A stretch of 64,000 nucleotides of DNA from contig CAWIAG010000002.1 in the NCBI GenBank assembly GCA_963834015.1, positions 186,001 to 250,000 on the forward strand, written 5' to 3'. Source of the stretch: FEN-1297 sp963834015. Lineage in GTDB: Bacteria; Bacteroidota; Ignavibacteria; Ignavibacteriales; Ignavibacteriaceae. Both the position numbers and the translations under genes were made by a program. This document shows, piece after piece, positions 1 through 10,031 of this stretch. The first letter of the stretch is position 1, and each line of letters begins with the position of its first letter. Below the pieces are notes generated by a model, which saw only the letters and a program-made list of their open reading frames with translations, did not search any database and was not told where the DNA came from.

Positions 1-2439
1 TTCGTTTGCTCTCACATTAATTATATCCTGGTTTTGATACAATAATTTTCCCTGCAAATTATATAAGGCTGATTTTGCAATTAAATTATTAAATGTTTTC
101 AAAGATGAATTAACTACTACAACTTTTCCATCGTCAGGATTCATTTGAATATGCACCGGTTCACATGCCTTCTGAGAACCGTAGAACGATCCATAAACTC
201 CGTAATCCCAGGAATAAGTCTGCCAGATAACGCTCGGCCAGGCTGGATGGCTCATCCATAAAAGGACGCCGCTTGTATTATTCCATAATTTACTGTTCCA
301 GGATTCAAATATATTTCTGAAACTATCATAATTAATCATTTGAATTTTTTTATTGAAATCTTCAAAACTTTCAGGTAATCCGTATAAAGAATTGGCTGCA
401 TTTCGGTAATCCTGAAGCCCTTTATGAAGATCATGGTAATACCATACATCACTTACTGGCCATATATCTACCGGCGCCATCATTTTTTTTAAGGAAGCTA
501 CAGTAGGCATGGAAGGTGTACCCACTTCAGTATCAAATCCTCTTGCAATATTATCAGCGTAGAATGCCGGATCTTTAACATAGTGCCAAGGCCCGCTGGG
601 TGTAAGGTTCATGTATCTTGAATTAGGTTGATAGTACCGGGTACAATCTTCAGCAGCAATAATTTTCGCTATATCATCTTCCATAGTTACTGGTGCGTAT
701 CCTTCATTCCGGGGACACCATAAAGCTATAGATGGATGATTCCGGTACCGTTTAATTACATCTTTAACATTTTCTAAAAACAAATTTTTATCTAAAGGTT
801 CGATATTATATCCTTCTGTAGACATCCAAAAGTCATTCCATACAAGTAGCCCGTATTCATCGGCCAGGCTGTAAAATACATTTTCAGTACTCTCACCTGT
901 CCAGTTCCTTATCATATTGAAATGCTCTTCTTTATGAAGTTTGAAATAAGGTTCAAGCCTGGACCGGGAAATCTTTTTCATCGCATCATCCATTCCCCAG
1001 CTACCGCCTCTGCAGTATATTCTTTTTCCATTTACTTTTATTACCAGGTATGGACCCATATCCGGATCCTCTGATTGCAGTAATTTAGTTGTATCTGCAT
1101 CTTCCCTGAGGCCGGGTAAAGTAACACCATTCCCAACATCCGTCCGATTGATATTATTAAACAGAAGTTTATCTCCGTTTACATTTTTAACGGGATCAAA
1201 TGCTATCCGCTTATTGGTATGGTCCGGATAAGATACCATAAACTCATAAGACATCTCCCGGATACCAAAACGAACTGACTTTAGATCCGACAAACCATTC
1301 TCCGACAATGCTGTCAATTTTAAATTGTATAATTCCGGGTTGCCATATTGATTAGGCCACCACAACCTTGGGTTGTTAATTCTTAATTGCGGGTAGTTTA
1401 ATGGTGTAAATGATACATTCATTTTTCCCCCGGCAGCTACCTCAACACTTTTTTCAAACAAAATGTTTTCAATCTTTCCCTTCAGCAAAACTCTTTCAGC
1501 TCTGGTACCGGAGTTATATAATTGCATATTAATAGTTATTTCAGCACTGTTTGTATCAGGCAAAGGAAGACTTGTTATAACCTGGGGATCTATTATTGTA
1601 ACCGGCCCGGTTAATTTCAGTACAACATCCTGCCATATACCCATATCCCTGTCCCTGATCCCCGGAATCCAATCCCATCCTTCCGATGAAATAAATGTCG
1701 GCCCATCTAAGCATAACTGGCCGCCGTTGGGGCCAACTCCCGCTGCGGGCGACTTTTCATGTGGAATACCGGGATGTAGTGGAGGGAATAAATGCACAGC
1801 AAGAATATTCTCCCCGGTTTTATTTATAATACCCGATGCATTGAATATTCCGCGTTTAAAGGCTCCTTCTATTCCACCCAATAGATTTCCATTTAACCAT
1901 ACTTCAGCTTTATAATTTATTCCGTTAAAATATAACCAAACATCTCCTTTCCCTTCGTTAGCCGGTATTTTAAAAGATGTTCTGTACCACCAATCCTCGC
2001 GGCAAAGCGAATCCGGGATGTAAAGGTTATTCAGGCCATAATAAGGATCAGGATAAACTCCCTCATCCACAAGCGTTGTAAGAATCGTACCGGGAACAGT
2101 AGCATTATACCAGCCGGTTGTATTTAAACCGGGCATAGAAACTAATGAATCTGATTTTTTAATTTTTGATGCTTCTATTAATTCCCATCCGCTTAAAATT
2201 GAATACTCACCGTCTCCCAAGAATTCAAGTTTTGTTATAGCAGTAACTTTTGGCTTTAATATGCTAACCGGTGCAGGCGCAGCCGACTTAGGCAGCGTTG
2301 CCGGATCCTGTGGTTTACTCAAGCCATAATTTAAAATATAACCGCCGCTGCTGCATCCTACATTCATTATCATCGAAGATATTAATATCAAAAAGAAAAG
2401 TAATTTTTCTTTGTGCTCTCTCAATCTATTGAAAAACAT
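1..2439 (-). CDS. Glycoside hydrolase family 2 lipoprotein (exo-glucosaminidase / mannosidase-like), 3' end outside window
   Basis: The frame is open from the ATG at 2439 to the window edge (813 codons, no stop), so the C-terminus is missing. It starts with a lipoprotein signal, a hydrophobic stretch ending in MNVGC, so it is probably anchored in a membrane through the Cys. A sugar-binding jelly-roll, an Ig-like domain and a TIM barrel follow. The barrel carries NDFWMSTEGY, the acid/base region IALWCPRNEG (near residue 577) and FDTEVGTPSMPT (near residue 636), which fits the nucleophile of the exo-glucosaminidase / endo-mannosidase branch of GH2. Retaining cleavage of a beta-glycoside is known for the family; the exact sugar is not deducible here. 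No frameshift was seen. The next gene upstream (start 4194) reads the same way. Confidence 0.85.
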   Translation of the reverse strand, partial: MFFNRLREHKEKLLFFLILISSMIMNVGCSSGGYILNYGLSKPQDPATLPKSAAPAPVSILKPKVTAITKLEFLGDGEYSILSGWELIEASKIKKSDSLVSMPGLNTTGWYNATVPGTILTTLVDEGVYPDPYYGLNNLYIPDSLCREDWWYRTSFKIPANEGKGDVWLYFNGINYKAEVWLNGNLLGGIEGAFKRGIFNASGIINKTGENILAVHLFPPLHPGIPHEKSPAAGVGPNGGQLCLDGPTFISSEGWDWIPGIRDRDMGIWQDVVLKLTGPVTIIDPQVITSLPLPDTNSAEITINMQLYNSGTRAERVLLKGKIENILFEKSVEVAAGGKMNVSFTPLNYPQLRINNPRLWWPNQYGNPELYNLKLTALSENGLSDLKSVRFGIREMSYEFMVSYPDHTNKRIAFDPVKNVNGDKLLFNNINRTDVGNGVTLPGLREDADTTKLLQSEDPDMGPYLVIKVNGKRIYCRGGSWGMDDAMKKISRSRLEPYFKLHKEEHFNMIRNWTGESTENVFYSLADEYGLLVWNDFWMSTEGYNIEPLDKNLFLENVKDVIKRYRNHPSIALWCPRNEGYAPVTMEDDIAKIIAAEDCTRYYQPNSRYMNLTPSGPWHYVKDPAFYADNIARGFDTEVGTPSMPTVASLKKMMAPVDIWPVSDVWYYHDLHKGLQDYRNAANSLYGLPESFEDFNKKIQMINYDSFRNIFESWNSKLWNNTSGVLLWMSHPAWPSVIWQTYSWDYGVYGSFYGSQKACEPVHIQMNPDDGKVVVVNSSLKTFNNLIAKSALYNLQGKLLYQNQDIINVRANE

Positions 2440-2511
2440 CCCGTTTATCCGTCATTATTAATTTCAAAATGTTTTAAACCTGGCTAAAATAATTAAACTT
2501 TTTTTATCCGC

Positions 2512-4194
2512 CTATTCTTTACTCGTCGATAATATCAATACAAGTTCTGCTTTTGATTTTAAAGTAATGCCCGGTAATGATAAACCATTTTTGGTAATTT
2601 TAGCTTTTCCAAGGTTTTTATATTTCCGGCTGACCGGTATGTAACTTTGAACATTTAAGATTTTCTTAACGGGAGAGTTAAGTTGAATATCAGTCACTAC
2701 ATCTGAATTACTATTATTTAATAGGTAAATAAAAATCTTTTCACCGCATTTTAAACCATAAGCCTCAAAAGTTTTAGCAGTCACGTTTATTATCTCAAAA
2801 GAACCTTCTCCGACCTTTATCATCTGATCGCTTATTTCGCGGACACATTGGAAATAAGGGGTCATTTTGTGTGTATCAAAATATTCCCACCACCATGTCA
2901 TAGGCAGAATTGGGGTCGGGCTGAATAAACCGTACCAAAGCCCGCGTTTGTAATCATTTATCAACCCGTCTGTAATTTTTGAAAAATCAAGATTCCAATC
3001 CCATTCATAACCGAATTCACCGATTACATACGGCTTATTATATGCTCTGGTATATCTTAATATTTCGGATCTTATTTCACCGGTTCTTTTATAAATATGT
3101 TTTTGATTTATATCGATATATGGCAATGAATTCATTCCCATAATATCTCTGTGGGAAATGCTCGTTGTTATAATATGATGATATGGATCAATCCCGTTAA
3201 GATACCTGCTCATCTCTGAATGCCATTCGATTATTGCTTCATGAGGGATAATCACACTATCTAATCTTGTAAATGCCGAATTATCAATTTCATTAAAAAA
3301 TTCCCATGCGGCAATACTGGTGCTGTATCCCCATCTTGCAATAATATATCTTAATTTATCTTTGTACTTTTGCTGAGCGCTGTTTAATATAAAAAAATCG
3401 GTTGGGTTACCCGGATTTTTAAGATTATAATTACTGCTGTCAAACCAATGTTCATTAAAAAATGAGCCGCCGTAATCAAGAACTAATTGAATATATAAAC
3501 CCAGGGAGTCAGCCATGTTTACTAATTCGTCCATCCGTTTAATTCCGCCGGGATTATAATATTCATTTGTATTGTTATATCTTCTGGTTGACGAAACTTT
3601 TTGCCATTCAATAGGAAGGTTCCACTGGCACATCCATGTTCTGAAATAATTCGCCCCGTTGTTTGAAAGTGTAGGCAGAAAATAATCATACGTCCATTTA
3701 GTATCTTCAAATGATCTTGATTCCCATCCTACATTTTCTCCTATTCCCCTGAAAAGTTTACCCGAATCAAATTTTAATGTCCACAAATCATTCAAATGAA
3801 GAAAACCGTTTTTATTTGATGGAGCAGCCGAAAAAGTTGAAGTATCTGAATAAATCGACTTGCCAGAAGTTCTGCTTAAAATGAAATGATACGTATATGT
3901 TCCCGATTCCTGTGCGGCAAAACGTGCCTTCCACAATGATGTAATGGAATCTCCCGAGTAATAGTAGCATGGTAAAAATAATTCTTTTCCCGAAGGTGAA
4001 GTTAAAATCATATCAATTTCAATATCGCTTGAAACATACGGGTTATTAAAACCCGCCGAAACATTTATATTAAATTCTGTTTTTTCATATTCAAGCGGAT
4101 TAGTAGTTACAAGATTAAAAGATTTAATTTTATCCTGCGCTGTTGTTAAATGCAGAGCAGTACAGATTATAAATAAAAGTAATAGTTTTTTCAT
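2512..4194 (-). CDS. Secreted DUF5060 / GH5-like glycoside hydrolase
   Basis: The protein has a signal peptide (MKKLLLLFIICTALHLTTAQ), which is why I take the ATG at 4194 and not the in-frame ATG at 4230. An N-terminal beta-sandwich resembling DUF5060 (about residues 25-110) precedes a TIM barrel of the GH5/cellulase-like clan. WEFFNEID (about residue 300) fits the acid/base and YVIGEFGYEW (about residue 390) the nucleophile, both Glu. A short beta domain closes the protein and there is no sorting domain. DUF5060 proteins are often beta-mannanase- or glucanase-like; the substrate is inferred only from the surrounding hemicellulose genes. It lies 73 bp upstream of the GH2 gene on the same strand and could share its transcript. 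Confidence 0.8.
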   Translation of the reverse strand: MKKLLLLFIICTALHLTTAQDKIKSFNLVTTNPLEYEKTEFNINVSAGFNNPYVSSDIEIDMILTSPSGKELFLPCYYYSGDSITSLWKARFAAQESGTYTYHFILSRTSGKSIYSDTSTFSAAPSNKNGFLHLNDLWTLKFDSGKLFRGIGENVGWESRSFEDTKWTYDYFLPTLSNNGANYFRTWMCQWNLPIEWQKVSSTRRYNNTNEYYNPGGIKRMDELVNMADSLGLYIQLVLDYGGSFFNEHWFDSSNYNLKNPGNPTDFFILNSAQQKYKDKLRYIIARWGYSTSIAAWEFFNEIDNSAFTRLDSVIIPHEAIIEWHSEMSRYLNGIDPYHHIITTSISHRDIMGMNSLPYIDINQKHIYKRTGEIRSEILRYTRAYNKPYVIGEFGYEWDWNLDFSKITDGLINDYKRGLWYGLFSPTPILPMTWWWEYFDTHKMTPYFQCVREISDQMIKVGEGSFEIINVTAKTFEAYGLKCGEKIFIYLLNNSNSDVVTDIQLNSPVKKILNVQSYIPVSRKYKNLGKAKITKNGLSLPGITLKSKAELVLILSTSKE

Positions 4195-4248
4195 AAGATA
4201 AACATGATAATTAAAAATTACAGGTACCAAATTGATGAATTAAATGAA

Positions 4249-4968
4249 TTATTCCATTCCCTTACTTCCGAATTTATTATGGCTTATGAAATCCTTAATA
4301 TCGCGCCGTACTCTTATATATTTAGCAGGTGAAGAAACCGGGTATCCTAATCTGCATGAAAAAGCTATCTGTAAATTCTCCGGTATGTGAAGTATGCTTT
4401 TTACTTCTTTCCCGACACTGCCTGAACTTAGCGAACTTACTATATGAAAGCTGATCCCGAGGGAATTTGCCGTCAGCCACATATTTTCCATCACACAGCC
4501 TAAACTAATTATACCAAGGAAATCTCCCTCCGAAGCAGGCGCTCTTTTGCTTGGATCATAAACGATAACTATCAATAAAGGGCATGAGGGCATTGGTCTC
4601 TGAATTGATAAATCAGAGTCCTCATCTTTTACATCCAGCTTGAATTCCGGGTTTCTCCATGCAGGAGGAAACATAGCGGCTAAAACCCCCGTTTTTTTTC
4701 TGAGTAACTCCTCCTCTGAAAAAGATAATTGCTTGTAATTTTCCCTGACAAAAGTTTCAGACACCGGCCGCCTTATATTACCTATCGATTGCAGCACCTT
4801 CTCATCATCAACGACAATTAATTCAAAGTTCTGCATGTTGTGCACTGTAGGTGCCCAGCGCCCTGCTTCAAGTATTTGCTTTAAGTCCTGCTTTGGTATC
4901 GGGCGCGAAGTATCATATGGCATCCTGGTGGACTGCCTGTCCTGCATAAGTTTTAATAGTTCAATCAT
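4249..4968 (-). CDS. Nitroreductase-family FMN oxidoreductase
   Basis: A 239-residue protein of the nitroreductase fold. It opens with DRQSTRMPYDTSRPIP, the Arg-rich FMN-phosphate contact typical of the family, followed by EAGRWAPTVHNMQNFE, the usual substrate and flavin pocket segment. The C-terminal half has GCVMENMWLTANSLGISFH, the conserved helix at the dimer interface. Family members reduce nitro compounds, quinones or enones with NAD(P)H; the real substrate cannot be read from sequence. The ATG follows GGGGTGATAAA, a usable ribosome-binding site. It ends 36 bp from the start of the alcohol dehydrogenase on the same strand, so the two probably form a small redox operon unrelated to the sugar genes. 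Confidence 0.85.
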   Translation of the reverse strand: MIELLKLMQDRQSTRMPYDTSRPIPKQDLKQILEAGRWAPTVHNMQNFELIVVDDEKVLQSIGNIRRPVSETFVRENYKQLSFSEEELLRKKTGVLAAMFPPAWRNPEFKLDVKDEDSDLSIQRPMPSCPLLIVIVYDPSKRAPASEGDFLGIISLGCVMENMWLTANSLGISFHIVSSLSSGSVGKEVKSILHIPENLQIAFSCRLGYPVSSPAKYIRVRRDIKDFISHNKFGSKGME

Positions 4969-5004
4969 TTTATCACCCCGGTTTAATTAATTTTTAATAT
5001 TTGT

Positions 5005-6015
5005 TTAATTACCCATTTTCAATACCGATCTGAAATGTACTTTAGCCGTCATCATTTTTTCATACGCAAGGGCTGCTTGTTCTAAGGGAAATACTTCAAC
5101 CATAGGTGCAACTTTTGTATGTATACTGAAATTAATAGTATCTTCAATATTCCCGCTTACAAATCCGCGGATTGAACGTTGCCCTCCGAGTAAAAGCATC
5201 GGAGAAACTTGTATCGGTTCTCTGGCGCCCGTTACAACAATTGCCTGCCCGTTTCGGCCGAGGCCGGGAATTAAATCCGAGATTGCTTTACTGTTTGGGG
5301 CTGTACAAAGAATTACCCGCGCACCGCCTAAGATCGATAATTGCTTTGCCGCATCGCCGGCATCGGTATCTATATAAAGATGAGCGCCGAGTTTGTAAGC
5401 AAGGTCTTCCTTTTCTATGCCGCGCGACAACACCACTGTTTTAAATCCTAACTTTACTGAATATTGAACTGCTAAATGTCCCAGTCCTCCTAACCCATGT
5501 ATTGCAACAAGGTCCCCGCCCTGCGCACCGCTTAATTTTAATGCTCCAAATGTTGTCCGCCCGGCACACAATAAAGGTGCAGCATCAGTTGCATTAAGTT
5601 CATCCGGAATAGTTACCATAGCCTCAGGCCGCGCAATCATATATTCTGCATAACCGCCGTCTAAATGAAGTCCTGTAGTAAGTGAATTCTCACATGCTCC
5701 GAAATCGCCTCTCCGGCATGAACTGCATTGTCCGCAGTGCCCGCCATGCCATCCTACCCCAACTCTCTGCCCGGCTTTCAAGTTAGTTATCATGGATCCT
5801 GTTTTATCAACTATACCCACAACCTCATGACCGGGAATTATGGGATATTTTATCCCGGGGAAATGTCCTTCTTTAGCTACAGAATCTCCATGACAAATTC
5901 CACATGCTTCAACTTTTATTAAAACTGCATTATTCCCCGGTTCAGGAATTTCTTTCTGAACTAATTCAAAATCACCGCCCGGTGTGCTTACCTGGATTGC
6001 TTTCATTAAACTCAT
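5005..6015 (-). CDS. Zinc-dependent alcohol dehydrogenase
   Basis: A 336-residue medium-chain dehydrogenase. CGICHGD and GHEVVG carry catalytic zinc ligands. The four-cysteine structural zinc site is complete (CGQCSSCRRGDFGAC). The Rossmann motif is GLGGLGHLAVQYSVKLGF. Length and motifs match cytosolic NAD(P)-dependent alcohol dehydrogenases of the AdhP/AdhA type, which interconvert primary alcohols and aldehydes. Two Met codons are possible (MSLMKAI); no strong ribosome-binding site decides between them. It is upstream of the nitroreductase and downstream of the carotenoid operon, separated from the latter by 134 AT-rich bases with no clear terminator. Confidence 0.88.
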   Translation of the reverse strand: MSLMKAIQVSTPGGDFELVQKEIPEPGNNAVLIKVEACGICHGDSVAKEGHFPGIKYPIIPGHEVVGIVDKTGSMITNLKAGQRVGVGWHGGHCGQCSSCRRGDFGACENSLTTGLHLDGGYAEYMIARPEAMVTIPDELNATDAAPLLCAGRTTFGALKLSGAQGGDLVAIHGLGGLGHLAVQYSVKLGFKTVVLSRGIEKEDLAYKLGAHLYIDTDAGDAAKQLSILGGARVILCTAPNSKAISDLIPGLGRNGQAIVVTGAREPIQVSPMLLLGGQRSIRGFVSGNIEDTINFSIHTKVAPMVEVFPLEQAALAYEKMMTAKVHFRSVLKMGN

Positions 6016-6149
6016 AATATTAATTTTTTTAGTGTTTATTTATAAAAAATATTTAAATGTATAGGAGAATATATTATAATTATCAAAATATCCAATTTTA
6101 TAATTTATTATTTAATAAATTATTATCCTGTCTCTTTACATATAATTAA

Positions 6150-6797
6150 TCACAATAAAATGTTTATAATTACTAAAAATAAAAACTGGGCAAATAAATA
6201 ATGGCTTATTAAACTGCTGCCTTTTTTTGCCTTTAGTATAAAACCGGCTAAAGCAAAGAAAAATGAAATTATAAACCAGCTTACATAATTTGAAATCGGT
6301 ACGGAAACCGTGTTCCATTCCCAATATTTAAGCTTCATTGCGGACGGTTCAAGAATAATATCAAACAAGACTGCCATTAATCCTAAAATAATGCTTTTGG
6401 CTATTATATTCACTTTAAAATAATTCTGAACAAGAGTGAAAAGTCCGTATATGATCATCATCCAATTAATACCGATAATAAAAGGAACTCCAAATACTTT
6501 AATACCCAAAATATTACTGTAATAATAACTCCCAAAGATCAATTTTGTTTTAACCCCTATTATTTCGAATAATATTGTCAGAATGAATATTATTATTAGC
6601 CAATAAGCTGTGGGTGTGTTAATCTTGTTGCACTCTAAGTATATTATTAGCACAGAAAGACAGAACAGTCCGTACGGTGTTATTAAAATAACAATTGGTT
6701 TAGTGATCGGAATAAAATGCCATAATATTCCAATAATGAAATACACGTAAATAACCGCGCTAATGATATTTTCTAACTTATATTTCGGCCCTTCCAA
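6150..6797 (-). CDS. cruF: CruF-like carotenoid 1',2'-hydratase (DUF422 membrane protein)
   Basis: A 215-residue polytopic membrane protein (about seven hydrophobic segments) with hallmarks of the CruF/DUF422 family: FEIIGVKTKLIFGSYYYS, the FGVPFIIGINW loop, and FDIILEPSAMKLKYWEW with its conserved Asp/Glu. Known CruF proteins add water to the psi end of gamma-carotene or lycopene, creating the 1'-hydroxyl that is then glycosylated. It is the last gene of the carotenoid operon and overlaps the glycosyltransferase by 25 bp, indicating coupled translation. The family call is good; assignment to gamma-carotene as substrate is an inference from the presence of CrtYcd. Confidence 0.8.
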   Translation of the reverse strand: MEGPKYKLENIISAVIYVYFIIGILWHFIPITKPIVILITPYGLFCLSVLIIYLECNKINTPTAYWLIIIFILTILFEIIGVKTKLIFGSYYYSNILGIKVFGVPFIIGINWMMIIYGLFTLVQNYFKVNIIAKSIILGLMAVLFDIILEPSAMKLKYWEWNTVSVPISNYVSWFIISFFFALAGFILKAKKGSSLISHYLFAQFLFLVIINILL

Positions 6798-7888
6798 TAT
6801 ACATTTTTCCTTTTATTATCTATAAGTGATTTAATGCCGATAATAATTAATATTATCATCTGCGGCGGATATAATAAAATATTTATCCATAATCTTTGCC
6901 TTGATAATAATGAAGTAAACATTCTTTCTATAAATATTATGCCTGCAATTAATATGAATATAGATTCAAGGTAAATCAACAAGAACGGAAGAATGAATAA
7001 AAATGAAAAAAAACTCAGAAGAAGAATAAATTTAATTCCGTTTATATTGAATCCGGGGTAAAAATTCTTTGTAAAGCCGTCAGATGCTTCTTTAATATTA
7101 TGATACATTCTGCACGTAACATAATTATTTCCCAATAGTGTTATAGTTTTAAACCTCATCTGTTTGAAGCCTCTTGCTATTTCCATATCCTCAACATTTT
7201 TCCCTTTTACCTTTTTATGTCCGCCGAAAAGTAAATAACTTTCTTTATCAAATAACATAAATTGGCCGTTCGCTGCCGCAAATGCAGTGTTCGAAGATTT
7301 ATATACTTTTTTAAGTGGAAGAAAAGTTAGCAAAAGCCAATCCATTAGAGGAATAATCAGCCATTCGCCGATACTTTTTATTTGTTGAGTGGGGAAAATA
7401 GAAAGCATATGTGCTTTTTTATCTTTAATTTCGGCAACTGCATATTGAACGGCTTTTGGGTTTATAATCACATCGGCATCAAGAAATAGAAGAAATTCTC
7501 CACGGGCTTTTTCAGCCAATTGATTACACGCCCAATTTTTTCCGGTCCATCCATCCGGCAATTCTTTCCCCTGAAGAAGTTCTAAATTTCTGTATTTCAG
7601 TTGAAATGCTTTTACTTTTTGTTCTGTCAAGTCGGTTGATAAGTCATTGAGAACCTTTACTTCATAATTGTTGTAGTCGGAATTAAAGACAGAGTTCAGG
7701 CAATTTTCTATATTATTCTCCTCGTTGCGTGCAGGAATAAGTATAGATACTTTTGCTTGCTGGTCGGAAAATATTTTTGGTTTATTCATTCGCGGGGCAG
7801 TAAAATAGTTGTAAGCAGTTACAATCAATAAAACCGAATGAAATAAAAGCATTACAACCAATATTATGTCCAATGCAGTAGTTATCAT
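6773..7888 (-). CDS. cruC: CruC-like carotenoid glycosyltransferase (GT2 family)
   Basis: A 371-residue family 2 glycosyltransferase. An N-terminal membrane helix is followed by the GT-A domain: ILIPARNEENNIENCLNSVF, the metal-binding FLDADV (DxD), the acceptor/catalytic region NVEDMEIARGFKQ, then two or three C-terminal membrane helices. In Chlorobi the cognate CruC glucosylates hydroxychlorobactene. Position between the acyltransferase (4-bp overlap) and the cruF-like gene (25-bp overlap) supports sugar transfer to a 1'-hydroxy carotenoid. The sugar donor cannot be read from sequence. An alternative of general lipid glycosylation is less likely because of the operon context. Confidence 0.78.
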   Translation of the reverse strand: MITTALDIILVVMLLFHSVLLIVTAYNYFTAPRMNKPKIFSDQQAKVSILIPARNEENNIENCLNSVFNSDYNNYEVKVLNDLSTDLTEQKVKAFQLKYRNLELLQGKELPDGWTGKNWACNQLAEKARGEFLLFLDADVIINPKAVQYAVAEIKDKKAHMLSIFPTQQIKSIGEWLIIPLMDWLLLTFLPLKKVYKSSNTAFAAANGQFMLFDKESYLLFGGHKKVKGKNVEDMEIARGFKQMRFKTITLLGNNYVTCRMYHNIKEASDGFTKNFYPGFNINGIKFILLLSFFSFLFILPFLLIYLESIFILIAGIIFIERMFTSLLSRQRLWINILLYPPQMIILIIIGIKSLIDNKRKNVYWKGRNIS

Positions 7889-8541
7889 TTGACAAAATAA
7901 TCCTTAGTAAAATGCAGTTCGGAAAGTGATGCATCCAATAAATCCAAATTATTGTTAAATTTTTCGATAAAGAAGGAGTAATTTTTTACCGCTGTTTCTG
8001 CCGGCAAAGGTTCTCCAAACCGGCAAAGTATCGAAGGTTTTTTTTCTTCTGCATAGTGAATCTTAAATCCGACCGGTATAATAATTGTGTCTTGCAGCGG
8101 TTTTAAGATTAACCTCAGCCCCTCTTTAAATTGAAGCGGCCTTTTTTCATAGGGTTCAATTTCACCTTGTGGATAAATTACAATTCCGTTTCCCTTTTCA
8201 ATTAATAATGTGCGCGTATAGTTTATAGTTTCTTTTATGGATAGGGAATTTTTTGGCTCAATTGAATATGCACCTAACAGGTTAAAAAACCAGTAACGTT
8301 TCAACTGCTCTTCAAGCATCATCATTTTAATTTTATACCCGGTTTCTTTTTTTAAAATCCAATCAATAAAAAAGCCATCCCACCAGCTAAAATGATTAGG
8401 CGCAAATATCACTGAATTATTGGATTTTAATTGAGGCATGTTATTAATCAAATAAAAATTTGAGAAATTTTTCTTTAACAACCTTTTGATATAAAAATCA
8501 AAGAGTAACCGCGCCCAATAATTATGCCTGGCTTTTATCAT
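7885..8541 (-). CDS. cruD: CruD-like acyltransferase (carotenoid glucoside acylation)
   Basis: A 218-residue PlsC-type acyltransferase. It has the HX4D active site in NHFSWWDG (about residue 53) and the conserved block YPQGEIEPYEKRP, equivalent to the FPEGTRS substrate-binding motif. In Chlorobi and Rhodothermaceae, CruD-type enzymes acylate the sugar of the carotenoid glycoside. The gene overlaps both neighbours by 4 bp (ATGA type). A role as an ordinary lysophosphatidate acyltransferase is possible from sequence alone; the operon favours carotenoid modification. Confidence 0.76.
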   Translation of the reverse strand: MIKARHNYWARLLFDFYIKRLLKKNFSNFYLINNMPQLKSNNSVIFAPNHFSWWDGFFIDWILKKETGYKIKMMMLEEQLKRYWFFNLLGAYSIEPKNSLSIKETINYTRTLLIEKGNGIVIYPQGEIEPYEKRPLQFKEGLRLILKPLQDTIIIPVGFKIHYAEEKKPSILCRFGEPLPAETAVKNYSFFIEKFNNNLDLLDASLSELHFTKDYFVK

Positions 8542-10031
8542 TTTTGATGCAATTCATATTTGGCAATTAAGTTAACCGCAATTTTTGCGGATAGTAAAAC
8601 TAAGGGAATTCCCCCGCCTGGATGAGAGCTTCCGCCGACAAAATATAATCCCCTATATTTTTTTGAACGGTTCTGATGTCGTAAAAAAGCAGAATATTTT
8701 GAATTAGAAGACATTCCGTATATACTCCCTTTATTTGAATTGGTTTTATTTTCAATATCCAAAGGACTCATAACTTTTTCAAAAAGAATTTTAGTTGATA
8801 TATCAATTTTCAAAATATTACTTATTTTATTTATAATGCTTTTTCTTGCTTTTTCAATTTCTATATCCCAGTTTTGCCCGTGATTATATGGTGCGTTTAT
8901 CATTATAAACCAATTTTCATTTGCCTGAGGAGCATCATTTGCCTTAAATTTACTTGAAATATAAATATAAACCGTAGGATCATTCGGTATGGATTTATCC
9001 CCGAATATTTCATTAAACTCTGTTTGATAATCCTTGCTGAATAATATATTGTGTATTTCAAGATTCCCGTAATTGCCTTCTACGCCCCAATAAAATACAA
9101 TAGCTGAAGAAGATGGCTCTAATCGGTTATCATTTCTATCAGTCAAATATGTTTTTTCTTTTAATAAATTTAAGTAAGTAAAATTAACATCAGCATTAGA
9201 TACTACAATATCAAAATCCATTTTTTCAGAGTCGATTTTAAGCCCGGTAACTTTTCCGTTATCATGAAAAATCATTTCGACATTTTTATTAAAGTTGAAT
9301 ACTACTCCACATTTTAAGGCTAACTTATAAAGAGCATCCGCTATCCCGTAAATTCCGTTTTCACAAATATATGCGCCCATACCATTTTCAACATGCTGTA
9401 TGATTTTAAGTGTTGCCGGTGCAGAATAGGGATTAGAACCGTTATATGTGGCATATCTGTCAAAAAACTGAACCATTTTTTTATCTTGTAAAGTTTTGGA
9501 ATTTGATTCATGAAGCGTTTTAAATAATTCCAGCTTATTTATTCTCAGTAATGTTTTAAACGAACTTTTATTAATTAAATTACCCGGCTCGGATAGAGAA
9601 TTGAATAAAAACATATTTGCGGTTAAATCATATATTAACTTCGATGATTTGAAAAGTTTTATAAGATTATCTGCTTTTTCAGTTGTTTTGCTTATAACCT
9701 CTTTAATAAATTTATCTTTGTTGTTATATGCATTAAGTATAGTACCATCCGGGTAATAATATTTGCAGTTTATGAATAGAGGTTTTAACGCAATATAGTT
9801 TGTTAGCTTTTCCCCGGCATCGGCAAAGAGTTCTTCCAAAACAAAAGGCATTGTCAAAAGTGATGGGCCTGTATCAAAACGAAATCCTTTTTCTATTATT
9901 TGTGAAGCTTTCCCTCCCGGCAATGAATTCTTTTCATATACATAAACATTTAAGCCTTGTTTTGCCAATCGAATTGCTGCCGCCAATCCGCCTAATCCGC
10001 TTCCTATTATAGCACAATTTTTCTTTTCCAT
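8538..10031 (-). CDS. crtD: CrtD-like carotenoid 3',4'-desaturase (CrtI family)
   Basis: A 497-residue FAD amine-oxidase-type protein. The dinucleotide motif is AIIGSGLGGLAAAIRLA with the downstream Glu in VYEKNSLPGGKAS, and the C-terminal FAD site is GLYFVGGSSHPGGGIPLV. The segment FDRYATYNGSNPYSAPATL resembles flavobacterial CrtD proteins that desaturate C-3',4' of 1'-hydroxycarotenoids, which is why I separate it from the phytoene desaturase at 12088-13563. An oxygenating CrtO-type ketolase role cannot be excluded. It overlaps the acyltransferase by 4 bp and crtYcd by 25 bp. Confidence 0.72.
   Translation of the reverse strand: MEKKNCAIIGSGLGGLAAAIRLAKQGLNVYVYEKNSLPGGKASQIIEKGFRFDTGPSLLTMPFVLEELFADAGEKLTNYIALKPLFINCKYYYPDGTILNAYNNKDKFIKEVISKTTEKADNLIKLFKSSKLIYDLTANMFLFNSLSEPGNLINKSSFKTLLRINKLELFKTLHESNSKTLQDKKMVQFFDRYATYNGSNPYSAPATLKIIQHVENGMGAYICENGIYGIADALYKLALKCGVVFNFNKNVEMIFHDNGKVTGLKIDSEKMDFDIVVSNADVNFTYLNLLKEKTYLTDRNDNRLEPSSSAIVFYWGVEGNYGNLEIHNILFSKDYQTEFNEIFGDKSIPNDPTVYIYISSKFKANDAPQANENWFIMINAPYNHGQNWDIEIEKARKSIINKISNILKIDISTKILFEKVMSPLDIENKTNSNKGSIYGMSSNSKYSAFLRHQNRSKKYRGLYFVGGSSHPGGGIPLVLLSAKIAVNLIAKYELHQK

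Noticed and set aside
1463..1915. 150-codon plus-strand frame
   Set aside because: It lies antisense within the GH2 gene, which has full family motifs; the plus frame shows no recognisable domain.
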